From: Clostridium saudiense
Lineage (GTDB): Bacteria > Bacillota > Clostridia > Clostridiales > Clostridiaceae
Reading direction: 5' to 3'
NCBI RefSeq assembly: GCF_000577815.1
Contig: NZ_CBYM010000014.1
Location: 23,487-87,486, forward strand
Length of the DNA: 64,000 nt
Made by a program: the position numbers and the translations under genes. This document shows, piece by piece, positions 34,417 to 43,379 of this stretch (position 1 is its first letter; the number at the start of each line of letters is the position of its first letter). The notes under the pieces are model-generated. The model was given only the letters and a program-made list of their open reading frames with translations. It was not told where the DNA came from and searched no databases.

Positions 34417-34493
34417 ATTTGTTAACATCTCCTTTTTATTAGTAAGCTTAAACTTACATAGTTATCTTTTGTAGTTGTCTTAATTTTCAACAG

Positions 34494-34553
34494 AAAAAAA
34501 GACTATAAATCTCGTTGTTTAAAGTCAGAAACAACAAAATTTATAGTCTTTTT
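34494..34553 (-). promoter_or_regulatory. Attenuator-like terminator in the MATE leader
   Basis: On the minus strand an intrinsic terminator (arms AAAAAGACTATAAAT with ATTTATAGTCTTTTTTT, inner GTTGTTT/AAACAAC) lies between the MATE promoter and its start codon. A competing hairpin upstream pairs GTCTT (34566-34562) with AAGAC (34550-34546) and would sequester the base of the terminator stem. This is the arrangement of a conditional terminator. The ligand or sensor is unknown. The neighbouring plus-strand gap to 34724 is otherwise featureless. Confidence 0.6.
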
Positions 34554-34584
34554 AAAAATTCAAGACGAACAATATTTTTTTACA

Positions 34585-34613
34585 ATAGTATCATAAAAAA
34601 AAATGCATGTCAA
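34585..34613 (-). promoter_or_regulatory. Promoter of the MATE gene
   Basis: Minus strand: TTGACA (34613-34608), a 17-bp spacer, and TACTAT (34590-34585). The transcript would start near 34578 and carry a leader of about 160 nt. Confidence 0.7.
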
Positions 34614-34724
34614 TAATTTGACTTTATTTAATAAAAAATATAATAAGGATACAAAAACAATAAGATGATGTATAATAAAATAACATATAGTTTGTAAATA
34701 TAAAGTAGAAAGATGTGATTATAA

Positions 34725-35189
34725 ATGGATAATAAAATGAAAGCTGATTTAAATGACGTAATTGAATGTATAGAGTTTGAAGGGGAACTACTTACACATT
34801 ACTATAATAAGAACACTGGAGTTATAATGTACATAGAAGATAGTAGTACGGCAACATATAAAGCTGATGATATACATAAAATTGAAGAATTTGAAGAGTG
34901 GGAAAAGGAGCTTATACTTTCATTACATGATTTTAAGATGAATCCAAATGACTATATTCAACTTCCATCACATAATGATATTAATGAGCATGGAATGATG
35001 ATTGATTTTTGTAATACAATAGAAGATATACCAGTAAAAGAAAAGCTTTTAAGTAATAAAGATTCATTTAGAGGCTTAAGACAAGAAATTGAAAATCAAG
35101 ATTTAATTAATGACTGGTATGATTATAGAGAAGAAGCAGAGAGAAATATTGCAATTAAATGGTGTGAAGAAAATAATATAGAATATTAA
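34725..35189 (+). CDS. UPF0158 family protein
   Basis: 154 residues, acidic and soluble. The family features are an N-terminal strand-rich part beginning LNDVIECIEFEGELLTHYYN and a helical C-terminus with LINDWYDYREEAERNIAIKW followed by CEENNI. The conserved Tyr/Arg/Glu residues of that last block define UPF0158. Function unknown. ATG 34725 is preceded by AAAGATGTG, a weak site. Divergent from the MATE gene, with its own terminator. Confidence 0.8.
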   Translation: MDNKMKADLNDVIECIEFEGELLTHYYNKNTGVIMYIEDSSTATYKADDIHKIEEFEEWEKELILSLHDFKMNPNDYIQLPSHNDINEHGMMIDFCNTIEDIPVKEKLLSNKDSFRGLRQEIENQDLINDWYDYREEAERNIAIKWCEENNIEY

Positions 35190-35242
35190 AATTTAGTTCA
35201 ATATTATAATGATAATAAAATTTAATTGAAATTTGTAGAAAT

Positions 35243-35293
35243 AATATAACCCACAAGATGTATAATTATATATCTTGTGGGTTATATTATTTA
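35243..35293 (+). terminator. Intrinsic terminator after the UPF0158 gene
   Basis: AATATAACCCACAAGAT (35243-35259) pairs perfectly with its complement (35272-35288). Confidence 0.85.
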
Positions 35294-35370
35294 GTTTAAA
35301 AAGTCTATAACAATAATTTATTATTTGAGCATTAAATATACAAATCATTATTATAATATACTAAAAGTAT

Positions 35371-35389
35371 TGAGGTGATAAAAATGTAA
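35371..35389 (+). other. Start-stop element in the PTS leader
   Basis: TGAGGTGATAAAA followed by ATG TAA (35384-35389): a good ribosome binding site placed before a start codon that is immediately followed by a stop. It lies about 85 bp upstream of the PTS gene and downstream of a TATAAT-like box (35352-35357). It could be a remnant of a lost gene start or a minimal ORF on the leader. Confidence 0.35.
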
Positions 35390-35472
35390 AATAAAATTCT
35401 ACTAGATTTACACTTAATGAAAGTTGCATGATGTTTTAAATTATTCAATTTATAAGGGGGATGAATAATTAT

Positions 35473-36897
35473 ATGACAAATTTAGAGTTGGCACAAAAAA
35501 TAGTTGAGCTAATAGGTGGAAAAGATAATATATTGAAAGTTGCAAACTGTATGACAAGGTTAAGAGTAACATTAAAGGATGAATCAAAAGTAAATTCAGA
35601 AGAATTAAAAAAGACAGTTGGAATATTAGGTATTGTACAAGATGGTAGTTATATACAAATTGTTTTAGGTCCTGGTAAGGCAAAAAAGGTAGCAGATATA
35701 TGTATAGAGGAATTGAAGTTACCTAAGGATACTTTAGTAGCTGGTGATTGGAAAGAAAATAAGGCTACAATAAAAGGTACACAAAAGGAAAATAAATTTA
35801 AAAAGGCTATTAATGTAATAGCTAATATATTTATACCTTTAATCCCTGCAATTATAGCAGCAGGTATTTTCAATGGGTTAGCAAGTTTAATAACAACACT
35901 TCAAGGTCAAGGTACATTACCAGCTGAAGGTTTTTGGCAAGTAACACAATTAATGTTTTCATTAATAGGGGGAGCATTCTTAGGATATTTTGCAATTTAT
36001 ACAGGTATTAATTCAGCAAAGCAGTTTGGTGCAACTGAAGCTTTAGGAGGTATGATTGGTGCTATTTCTATAGGATCAAATATAGTAGCAATTTCTCAAA
36101 CATTTGGACTATATGATGAGGCAGTTCCTCTAAATTCTATCTTAACTACAGGTAAAGGTGGTATTATTGGAGTTATAATGGGGGTATATATATTAGCTAA
36201 GATAGAAAAAGCAATTCGTAAAAGAATGCCAGATGTTTTAGAGTTAATTTTAACTCCATTATTATCTTTACTTATTACTGCAATATTATTTGTATTTATT
36301 ATAATGCCACTAGCAGGATTTATATCAGATGGATTGGTAGCATTGTTAAGTATTATCATTAATTCTTCTAATCCAGTTGTTAGTGTAATTAGTGGTTATA
36401 TATTAGCTGCATTATTTTTACCAATGGTACTTTTAGGTTTACATCATGGATTAATTCCAATATATGCAGTTCAATTAGAAGCTATGGGTGGTGTTTCATT
36501 GTTCCCAGTACTTGCAATGGCTGGTGCTGGACAAGTTGGTGCAGCTATTGCAATATACCTAATTGCTAGAAGAGTTAAGAATGAAAGATTAAAACAAGTA
36601 ATAGTAGGTGCACTTCCTGCTGGATTTTTGGGTGTAGGGGAGCCGTTAATTTATGGAGTTACTCTTCCTATGTTTAAACCATTTATTACAGCTGGTATTG
36701 GAGCTGGGTTTGGTGGAGCATATGTTATGTTAACACATGTTTTAGCAAATGCTTGGGGTCCATCAGGTTTAGTAGCTATTGCAATTATGCAACCAAATTC
36801 AATGCTTAATTATTTTATAGGCTTATGTATTTCTTATATAGCAGGATTTATTATAACTTACTTCACCATCAAAGATTCAGATGTTGCAAGTATATAA
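35473..36897 (+). CDS. PTS EIIBC component, glucose/sucrose superfamily (MurP/sucrose-like)
   Basis: A 474-residue permease. The EIIB domain carries phospho-Cys26 in VANCMTRLRVTL. The EIIC domain from about residue 110 has about ten helices (FIPLIPAIIAAGIFNGLASL; LGLHHGLIPIYAVQLEAMGG; GVGEPLIYGVTLPMFKPFI). No EIIA domain. The overall text is closest, as far as I can judge, to N-acetylmuramic-acid-type or sucrose-type permeases, but no etherase (murQ) or sucrase gene is adjacent, so the substrate is open. I prefer ATG 35473; ATG 35461 touches the AAGGGGG site. Monocistronic; a regulator is not seen nearby. Confidence 0.82.
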   Translation: MTNLELAQKIVELIGGKDNILKVANCMTRLRVTLKDESKVNSEELKKTVGILGIVQDGSYIQIVLGPGKAKKVADICIEELKLPKDTLVAGDWKENKATIKGTQKENKFKKAINVIANIFIPLIPAIIAAGIFNGLASLITTLQGQGTLPAEGFWQVTQLMFSLIGGAFLGYFAIYTGINSAKQFGATEALGGMIGAISIGSNIVAISQTFGLYDEAVPLNSILTTGKGGIIGVIMGVYILAKIEKAIRKRMPDVLELILTPLLSLLITAILFVFIIMPLAGFISDGLVALLSIIINSSNPVVSVISGYILAALFLPMVLLGLHHGLIPIYAVQLEAMGGVSLFPVLAMAGAGQVGAAIAIYLIARRVKNERLKQVIVGALPAGFLGVGEPLIYGVTLPMFKPFITAGIGAGFGGAYVMLTHVLANAWGPSGLVAIAIMQPNSMLNYFIGLCISYIAGFIITYFTIKDSDVASI

Positions 36898-36954
36898 TTT
36901 GATAAAATAATAAATATTAAAAGTAAATATTAATAAATTTTAATTAAAAACTTT

Positions 36955-36997
36955 AAAGAGATAGTATTTTAATAAATAATATGCTGTCTCTTTTAAT
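36955..36997 (+). terminator. Terminator after the PTS gene
   Basis: AAAGAGATAG (36955-36964) pairs with CTGTCTCTTT (36984-36993), one G-T pair, followed by TAATTTA. The following 190 bp hold only the promoter of the next gene. Confidence 0.7.
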
Positions 36998-37024
36998 TTA
37001 TCAAACGTAAGTTTGTATAGACAT

Positions 37025-37054
37025 TTGACAATAGGATTTTAGTGTTGATAAAAT
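37025..37054 (+). promoter_or_regulatory. Promoter of the GGDEF/HD-GYP gene
   Basis: TTGACA (37025-37030), 18-bp spacer, TAAAAT (37049-37054). The leader would be about 125 nt. Confidence 0.5.
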
Positions 37055-37185
37055 AATACTATATTTAAAGAAAATTATAGTTTGTGTTAATATTATATAG
37101 TATTAATTTATAAATAATTATTAACTAAGTAACTTTAATTAATAAATTATAAATTTTAATAAGTAAAAAATTTAGAAAGAAATTA

Positions 37186-38919
37186 GTGTGTAAAATGATA
37201 AGCAACATGGAAATATTTGAGGTATTAGAGCATCCCATATGGATAAAAAATAGTAAAAATAAAGTATTATTTATAAACTCATCCTTTAAAAATACATTTA
37301 ATTTAAATGAGAATTTTAACTATGATATTTTGATAAAACATTTAAATGATAAAGATGAGTATGCTGAGCTTCTTAAGACTATTGTTAATGAAAAATCAAG
37401 TAATAGCAATATCTTTACATATAAAAACAAAAGTTATAAATATAAGATAAGTACATATTTTGATAACAATGAAAAAATATTAATAGGAAGTATAATAGAA
37501 GATATTGAAGTATTAAATACAAATGAAAAACTTATGTTAAGAACTGTTATTGATAATATTCCATCATTAGTCTTTTATAAGGATAAGGATTTAAAATATA
37601 TTGGGATAAATAAAGCTTGTGAAAAATTTTATAACGAAAAAGGTGTTTATGACATTATAGGAAAAAATGATTTAGAATTTCCATTAGAAGAAGAGTTTAA
37701 AGAGATTTGTTATAAGCATGATAATATAGTTTTAAATACAAAAGAGCCACTTTATATAGAAGAAAAAGTATTCTCTCCTAAAGAAAATATGGTTAAAACG
37801 TTTCAAAGTATAAAAACACCTGTAATAAATAATAGCAATGAAATTATAGGATTAGTTGGTCTTGTTAGAGATGTGACTGAATATAAATTAAATGAAGAAA
37901 AATTAACATATTTAAGTTATGTTGATTCACTTACTACATTATATAATAGATCTTATTTTGATAAAAAAATCGAAGAACATATTAAAGAAGAACTATTTCC
38001 AATTGGGATTATTTCTGGAGATGTCAATGGATTAAAATTAGTGAATGATACTTTTGGTCATAACGAAGGTGATAAATTATTAAAAAGAGTTGCTGAATGC
38101 TTAAAAGAATGTTGTAGTGATTTAGAAACTCCATTTAGATTTGGTGGAGATGAATTTTGTATTATAGTTCCTAGTGCCTCAAGTGAAAAGTGTACTAATA
38201 TTATCAATAGTATAAATGAAAAATGCTCTAATTATGAATATAGTAATATAGAGACAAGCATATCTTTGGGGTTTGCTTTATTAGAAAGAGAAGGATGTAT
38301 TGATTCTGTTTTATGTGAGGCAGATGATAAAGCATATAAGCAAAAAATTTTTGATAGCAAGACAATAAGAGTATCTACTTTAGAAAGACTAAAAGAAGAT
38401 CTTAATAAGAAAAAGATTGAAACAGAAGAACATACTGAAAGAGTAATGAAGCTTTCTGAAAAGGTTGGAAAAGAAATGAATCTTACAGCGGATTTAATTG
38501 ATCAATTAAGTCTTCTTGGAAGGCTTCATGATATAGGGAAAATTGCTATACCAGATTATATTTTATTGAAATCACAGCCTTTAACAGAAAGTGAGTTTGA
38601 AATAGTTAAAACACATTCTGAAAAGGGATATAGATTAGCACAATTATTACCTGAATTTAGTCATATAGCTAGAGGAATATTAACTCATCATGAAAGATGG
38701 GATGGAACAGGATATCCTTTAGGATTAAAAGGTGAAGAAATTCCATTAATAGCTAGAATAGTCTCTGTAGTTGATTCTTATGATTCAATAATAAATGATA
38801 AGGTTTATAGTAAGGGAAGAAATAAACAAGAAGCAATAGAAGAATTAAGACGTTGTTCTGGTAAACAATTTGATCCAAATATAGTCGAAGTTTTTTGTAA
38901 AGTAATAAGCAAGAATTAG
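37186..38919 (+). CDS. PAS-PAS-GGDEF-HD-GYP cyclic-di-GMP signalling protein
   Basis: 577 residues, no membrane segment. A degenerate N-terminal PAS (residues 8-100) and a clear second PAS (about 118-232, FYKDKDLKYIGINKACEKFY) are followed by a GGDEF diguanylate cyclase. Its signature GGDEF (320-324) is intact, and there is no RxxD inhibitory site just before it. A C-terminal HD-GYP phosphodiesterase has HD at 448-449, ILTHHERWDGTGYP and the GYP triplet at 509-511. Both opposing activities look possible, with balance presumably set by the PAS ligand. The start is taken as GTG 37186, 6 nt after AGAAAG; ATG 37195 is an alternative. Monocistronic. Confidence 0.9.
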   Translation: MCKMISNMEIFEVLEHPIWIKNSKNKVLFINSSFKNTFNLNENFNYDILIKHLNDKDEYAELLKTIVNEKSSNSNIFTYKNKSYKYKISTYFDNNEKILIGSIIEDIEVLNTNEKLMLRTVIDNIPSLVFYKDKDLKYIGINKACEKFYNEKGVYDIIGKNDLEFPLEEEFKEICYKHDNIVLNTKEPLYIEEKVFSPKENMVKTFQSIKTPVINNSNEIIGLVGLVRDVTEYKLNEEKLTYLSYVDSLTTLYNRSYFDKKIEEHIKEELFPIGIISGDVNGLKLVNDTFGHNEGDKLLKRVAECLKECCSDLETPFRFGGDEFCIIVPSASSEKCTNIINSINEKCSNYEYSNIETSISLGFALLEREGCIDSVLCEADDKAYKQKIFDSKTIRVSTLERLKEDLNKKKIETEEHTERVMKLSEKVGKEMNLTADLIDQLSLLGRLHDIGKIAIPDYILLKSQPLTESEFEIVKTHSEKGYRLAQLLPEFSHIARGILTHHERWDGTGYPLGLKGEEIPLIARIVSVVDSYDSIINDKVYSKGRNKQEAIEELRRCSGKQFDPNIVEVFCKVISKN

Positions 38920-38925
38920 TAGTTT

Positions 38926-38975
38926 ATATCCCTGAAATGAATTGAAATATTGATTCATTTCAGGGATATTTATAT
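38926..38975 (+). terminator. Intrinsic terminator after the GGDEF/HD-GYP gene
   Basis: ATATCCCTGAAATGAAT (38926-38942) pairs perfectly with its complement at 38953-38969, with a 10-nt loop. Confidence 0.85.
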
Positions 38976-39050
38976 TAAATAATAAAATTTACTAATAAGT
39001 ATAACAAAAAATGATGAATTTTCATAATATATTTAAGGGGGATTATTATT

Positions 39051-39677
39051 ATGTTAATGAATCAAGGAAAAGTAGACTCTTATAATAATTTGAGTAAAAG
39101 AGTATTGATTAATTTGAATATTAATAATAGAAGTAGATGGTATAATTTTAAGAATAAAATTAGTAAAACAAATGATAAGAGAAGGTTATTTGAGCTGAAT
39201 AAATCAAATTTAAGCAGTACTTCATTAAATTCAAGAGGAATTTCAAGAAAGGAAGTTGAAGTTGCTAAATTTTATTTAGGAACTTCTTTTAAAATAAAAT
39301 TAGTTCAATTGCTACTTAACTCTTTTGAATGGAATTTAGAAATTGATGGAGTTTGTGGTCCTTTGACTACAAAGGCAATTGGTGAATTTCAAAGTAATTA
39401 TGGATTAAATAAAGATTATATGTTTGGATGCAAGTGTTTTAATAAAAGCTATGATTTAATTAAGAATGTCATATGTAAATATGGGAAATATACACCTAAT
39501 GAAACGAAAGTAATACAACATATTTTAGAAATTAGAATTGATGGGATTTTTGGTTCAAATACAAGAGCTTTAGTTATAAGCTTTCAAAAATCAAAAGGGC
39601 TTAGAGCTGATGGAATAGTTGGGAGTGATACATGGGCTAAATTACTAGAAAAATTTAATTTAAAAGAAGTAATATAA
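39051..39677 (+). CDS. Protein with two peptidoglycan-binding domains and no catalytic domain
   Basis: 208 residues, Lys-rich, without signal peptide. The N-terminal 65 residues are basic and low in complexity. Two PG_binding_1-type domains follow: a divergent one (KLVQLLLNSFEWNLEIDGVC to about residue 125) and a good one (residues 145-200, IDGIFGSNTRALVISFQKSK, then GIVGSDTWAKLLEK). The last domain is closely similar to the C-terminal domain of the amidase at 29231. No enzyme domain is present, so it may be a targeting module, a spore-cortex protein or a lysis-module relic. ATG 39051 follows AAGGGGG. No phage genes are adjacent. Confidence 0.75.
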   Translation: MLMNQGKVDSYNNLSKRVLINLNINNRSRWYNFKNKISKTNDKRRLFELNKSNLSSTSLNSRGISRKEVEVAKFYLGTSFKIKLVQLLLNSFEWNLEIDGVCGPLTTKAIGEFQSNYGLNKDYMFGCKCFNKSYDLIKNVICKYGKYTPNETKVIQHILEIRIDGIFGSNTRALVISFQKSKGLRADGIVGSDTWAKLLEKFNLKEVI

Positions 39678-39788
39678 ATGAATTTTTAGATTGCAAATTA
39701 ATACTATAAACTATTTTAGATATTATTTGTGTAATACTATTGTAGCTAATAGAAATTAAATAATATAAAAATAAATTATTTTAATATA

Positions 39789-39817
39789 TTGACAAGTGGT
39801 AATGATTGTAATAATAT
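39789..39817 (+). promoter_or_regulatory. Promoter of the riboflavin operon leader
   Basis: TTGACA (39789-39794), 17-bp spacer, TAATAT (39812-39817). Transcription would start just before the FMN riboswitch. Confidence 0.7.
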
Positions 39818-39835
39818 GTAATTACAATTTAATAA

Positions 39836-39943
39836 ATCTTCAGGGCAGGGTGAAATTCCCTACCGGCGGTAAAGCCCGCGAGCTAGTTTAGCATGATTCG
39901 GTGAAATTCCGAGGCCGACAGTAAAGTCTGGATGGAAGAAGAT
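39836..39943 (+). promoter_or_regulatory. FMN riboswitch (RFN element)
   Basis: The conserved RFN blocks are all present: CAGGGCAGGGTGAAATTCCC, CCGGCGGT, AAGCCCGCGAG, GATTCGGTGAAATTCCGA and GGCCGACAGT, then GTCTGGATGG. ATCTTC at the left pairs with GAAGAAGAT at the right to close P1. It binds FMN and causes early termination at the hairpin that follows, shutting down the riboflavin genes when FMN is sufficient. The rest of the 538-base gap before ribD holds the promoter and two terminators. Confidence 0.95.
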
Positions 39944-39990
39944 AAAAGTAATGTAGTAATCTAAAATGCTATATTTATTTTGCATATTAT

Positions 39991-40024
39991 GCTCTGAAAT
40001 ATTTTATATTTCAGAGCTTTTTTT
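39991..40024 (+). terminator. Riboswitch-controlled terminator
   Basis: GCTCTGAAATA (39991-40001) and TATTTCAGAGC (40007-40017) form an 11-bp stem followed by seven Ts, about 50 nt after the aptamer. It is the expected expression platform of the FMN riboswitch. Confidence 0.9.
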
Positions 40025-40128
40025 AGATTTCTATGACATGTATATATTATTTTTTAAAACGGATTATATAGTTTAATAATTTTATATTATAATCAAAGTT
40101 TAATAAATGAATAATTTTATGTGTACTT

Positions 40129-40172
40129 AAAATAGCAAGCCCTGAGATAAAACTTAGGGCTTGCTATTTTTT
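40129..40172 (+). terminator. Second terminator between the riboswitch and ribD
   Basis: AAAATAGCAAGCCCT (40129-40143) pairs perfectly with AGGGCTTGCTATTTT (40156-40170) and is followed by TT. Flanking strings TTTAATAAAT (40099-40108) and ATTTATTAAA (40184-40193) can extend the fold. A TATAAT string lies at 40088-40093 between the two terminators. How transcription passes this hairpin to ribD is unexplained. Confidence 0.8.
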
Positions 40173-40215
40173 ATAATCTAAAGATTTATTAAATTCAAAT
40201 TATTATGATTGTGAG

Positions 40216-41307
40216 ATGATGATTTTGAATGAAAGGTTTATGAAAATAGCTATTGAGTTAGCAAAAAAAGGTATAGGAAATGTAAATCCTAATCCGTTGG
40301 TTGGTGCAATAATTGTTAAAGACGATAAAATTATTGGACAAGGTTATCATGAGAAATATGGACAAGGACATGCAGAAGTTAATGCATTTAAAAGTTTAAC
40401 TGAAGATGCAACAGGAGCTACTATGTATGTTACTTTAGAACCATGCTCTCATTATGGAAAAACACCACCTTGTGTAGATAGAATTATTGAAAATAAAATA
40501 AGTAAAGTTATTATTGGTATGGTTGATCCTAATCCATTAGTAGCGGGAAATGGAATAGAAAAACTTAAAAAAGCAGGTATAGAAGTTGAAGTTGGTATTT
40601 TAGAAGAAGAATGTAGAAAGATTAATGAAGTATTTATTAAATATATAACTACTAAAAAGCCATTTGTAGTTATGAAAACAGCAATGTCACTAGATGGAAA
40701 AATAGCAACAAAAACTGGTGAATCTAAATGGATAACTAGTGAAAAGTCAAGGTTACAAGTTCATATTTTAAGAAATAAGTTTTCAGGAATTATGGTCGGT
40801 GTAAATACAATAATAAAGGATAATCCAGAATTAACATGTAGAATGGCTGAAGGTAGTAATCCTATAAGAATAATAGTAGATAGTACATTAAGAATTCCTC
40901 TGAAATCAAAAGTGTTAGAAAATCATGATAATAAGACAATAATAGCTACTACCAAAAAAGCCAATACAACAAAGGTTCAAAAATTATTGAAAAATAATAT
41001 TGAAGTTTTAATTATAAATGAAAAAAATGGACGAGTTGATTTAAATGATCTTATGAGAAAGCTTGGAGAGCTTAATATAGATAGCATCTTATTAGAAGGT
41101 GGAGCAACATTAAATTACTCTGCATTAGAAGAGGGGGTAGTTGATAAAGTAATGGTATATATGGCTCCTAAAATGATAGGAGGAGAAACAGCTAAAACTC
41201 CAGTTGGTGGTAGAGGAATAGATAAATTAAATAATGCTTTTAAACTAAAAAATATAACTACAATGAATGTAGGTGAGGATATTTTAGTAGAAGGATATAT
41301 AAGTTAG
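40216..41307 (+). CDS. ribD: Bifunctional riboflavin deaminase/reductase RibD
   Basis: A 363-residue enzyme for the second and third steps of riboflavin synthesis. The N-terminal deaminase has the zinc site HAEVNAF (His52, Glu54) and PCSHYGKTPPC (Cys77, Cys86). The C-terminal reductase (from about residue 145) has MKTAMSLDGKIATKTGESKW and LLEGGATLNYS. The start is ATG 40216 with only GTGAG nearby; ATG 40219 or TTG 40225 are possible. First gene of ribD-ribE-ribBA-ribH, under the FMN riboswitch, preceded by an extra terminator. Confidence 0.95.
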   Translation: MMILNERFMKIAIELAKKGIGNVNPNPLVGAIIVKDDKIIGQGYHEKYGQGHAEVNAFKSLTEDATGATMYVTLEPCSHYGKTPPCVDRIIENKISKVIIGMVDPNPLVAGNGIEKLKKAGIEVEVGILEEECRKINEVFIKYITTKKPFVVMKTAMSLDGKIATKTGESKWITSEKSRLQVHILRNKFSGIMVGVNTIIKDNPELTCRMAEGSNPIRIIVDSTLRIPLKSKVLENHDNKTIIATTKKANTTKVQKLLKNNIEVLIINEKNGRVDLNDLMRKLGELNIDSILLEGGATLNYSALEEGVVDKVMVYMAPKMIGGETAKTPVGGRGIDKLNNAFKLKNITTMNVGEDILVEGYIS

Positions 41308-41318
41308 GTGATAGTTAT

Positions 41319-41975
41319 ATGTTTACGGGGATAATTGAAGAAGTTGGAATAATTAAAGAAGTTAAAAGAGGAGTTAAATCTTCAAAGTTAATTATTAAGG
41401 CAAATAAAGTATTAGAAAAAACAAGAGTAGGGGATAGTATTTGCACTAATGGTGTATGCTTGACAGTAACTAATGTAAAAGGTAATAGTTTTGAAGCTGA
41501 TGTTATGGCTGAAACATTAAGAAGAAGTAACTTAGGACTTTTAGACATAGGTAATAAGGTAAATTTGGAAAGAGCATTAAATTTGGAAAGCAGGCTTGGT
41601 GGGCATATTGTAAGTGGACATATAGATGGAATAGGTCAGATTATTTCATTAGAAAAAGAGGATAATGCTATTTGGGTTACGGTAAAAGCAGCAAGTGAAA
41701 TATTAAGATATGTTGTTTTAAAAGGTTCAATAACTATAGATGGAATAAGCTTAACAGTTGCTTATGTAGATGAAATTATATTTAAAGTTTCTATAATTCC
41801 ACATACAGCACAAGAAACAACTTTAGTAAACAAATCTATTGGTGAAACTGTTAATTTAGAATGCGATGTTATTTCAAAATATGTTGAAAAGTTTATGGGA
41901 CTTGGATCAAAAGAAGAATATAATCCAAATACATCAATAAGTGAAGAATTTTTAAGAGAAAATGGATTTTTTTAA
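41319..41975 (+). CDS. ribE: Riboflavin synthase alpha subunit
   Basis: 218 residues with two lumazine-binding barrels. The first opens with the family start [10 protein letters not shown] and has [11 protein letters not shown] and [14 protein letters not shown]. The second has [12 protein letters not shown]. It dismutates two 6,7-dimethyl-8-ribityllumazine molecules to riboflavin. ATG 41319 is 9 bp after the ribD stop, with TTAGGTGAT as binding site. Normal length. Confidence 0.95.
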   Translation: MFTGIIEEVGIIKEVKRGVKSSKLIIKANKVLEKTRVGDSICTNGVCLTVTNVKGNSFEADVMAETLRRSNLGLLDIGNKVNLERALNLESRLGGHIVSGHIDGIGQIISLEKEDNAIWVTVKAASEILRYVVLKGSITIDGISLTVAYVDEIIFKVSIIPHTAQETTLVNKSIGETVNLECDVISKYVEKFMGLGSKEEYNPNTSISEEFLRENGFF

Positions 41976-41995
41976 GGGGAAAGGAAGTATGTAAA

Positions 41996-43198
41996 ATGTA
42001 TAAATTTAATACTATTGAGGAAGCAATTAGTGATATAAAAGATGGAAAGATAATTATTGTTGTAGACAACCCAGATAGGGAAAATGAAGGGGATCTGCTA
42101 ATGGCAGCAGAAAAGGTTACAGGTGAAGCCATAAATTTTATGGCTAAGTATGGGCGTGGACTTATTTGCATGCCAGTTGAAGAAGAAAGATTAAATGAAC
42201 TTAAAATAGGCCCAATGGTTGAAAATAATACAGATAATCATGAAACAGCATTTACAGTTGCTATTGACCATGCTAGTACAACTACTGGAATTTCTGCATT
42301 TGAAAGAGCAATTACGATTCAAAAGGTACTAGATGATAATACTAAACCAGAGGATTTTAGAAGACCAGGGCATGTATTTCCTTTAGTAGCTAAAAAAAAT
42401 GGAGTTTTAGAAAGAAATGGGCATACAGAAGCAGCTGTTGATTTGCCTAAACTTGCGGGGTTAAAAGGTGCAGGAGTTATATGTGAAATTATGAAGGATG
42501 ATGGTACAATGGCACGAACTCCAGATTTAGTGGAATTTGCTAAAGTTCATAATTTGAAAATAATAACTATTGAAGACTTAATAAAGTATAGGAAAGAAAA
42601 AGAAAATAAGGAAGCTAAAGTGGAAAGAGTTGTTGAAATTAAAATGCCAACTAGATATGGTGATTTTAAAATGTATGGATTTATAAATAAGTTAAATGGA
42701 GAGCATCATGTAGCTTTAGTTAAAGGAGATATAACTTCTAATAATTCAGTTTTAATAAGAGTACATTCTGAATGTCTAACTGGAGATGCCTTAGGCTCTA
42801 AAAGATGTGATTGTGGAGAACAATATGATGCAGCTATGAAGAGAATTGCTGAAGAAGGCACTGGAATTTTACTATATATGAGACAAGAAGGAAGAGGAAT
42901 TGGACTTATTAATAAGTTAAGGGCTTATGCACTTCAAGATAAAGGCTATGACACTGTTGAAGCTAATGAAATTTTAGGGTTTCCATCAGATATGAGAAGT
43001 TATGATGTTGCAGCTGCAATTTTAAAGGATTTAGGAGCCTTTAAGGTAAATTTAATGACTAATAATCCTAGAAAAATAGATGGATTAGAAAGTCATGGAA
43101 TAGAAATTGTAAATAGGGTTCCAATTGCAATGAATCACAATGAAAAAAATGAATTTTATCTTCGAACTAAAAAAGAAAAAATGGGACATATGATTTAA
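41996..43198 (+). CDS. ribBA: Bifunctional DHBP synthase / GTP cyclohydrolase II
   Basis: 400 residues. The N-terminal 3,4-dihydroxy-2-butanone-4-phosphate synthase (residues 1-200) has [16 protein letters not shown] and [11 protein letters not shown]. The C-terminal GTP cyclohydrolase II (from about 205) has [20 protein letters not shown] with the three zinc cysteines, then [10 protein letters not shown]. It provides both precursors of riboflavin. ATG 41996 follows AAAGGAAG, 20 bp after ribE. A 181-bp AT-rich gap without terminator separates it from ribH. Confidence 0.95.
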   Translation: MYKFNTIEEAISDIKDGKIIIVVDNPDRENEGDLLMAAEKVTGEAINFMAKYGRGLICMPVEEERLNELKIGPMVENNTDNHETAFTVAIDHASTTTGISAFERAITIQKVLDDNTKPEDFRRPGHVFPLVAKKNGVLERNGHTEAAVDLPKLAGLKGAGVICEIMKDDGTMARTPDLVEFAKVHNLKIITIEDLIKYRKEKENKEAKVERVVEIKMPTRYGDFKMYGFINKLNGEHHVALVKGDITSNNSVLIRVHSECLTGDALGSKRCDCGEQYDAAMKRIAEEGTGILLYMRQEGRGIGLINKLRAYALQDKGYDTVEANEILGFPSDMRSYDVAAAILKDLGAFKVNLMTNNPRKIDGLESHGIEIVNRVPIAMNHNEKNEFYLRTKKEKMGHMI

Positions 43199-43379
43199 AT
43201 TTAAATAATAAGAGAAAAAAGTATATGTTTAGTAAAGAGATAAGAGGATAAAGTATTTAGGTTAATAGATGGTAGATATATTTTGACTTAATTGGTTAGA
43301 ATAAGATTTTATTAAAAAGATGTTAGATAAATTGTAAGTTGGAAATTTATATTAAATAAAATTTTAGGAGGAAAAAGAA

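Noticed and set aside
35473..36897. Naming the PTS permease murP
   Set aside because: Similarity by eye is suggestive, but no murQ or other MurNAc gene is adjacent, so the substrate is left open.
43199..43379. Gap between ribBA and ribH considered as a second riboswitch
   Set aside because: No RFN blocks or terminator are present; only AT-rich DNA and a weak TTGACT.
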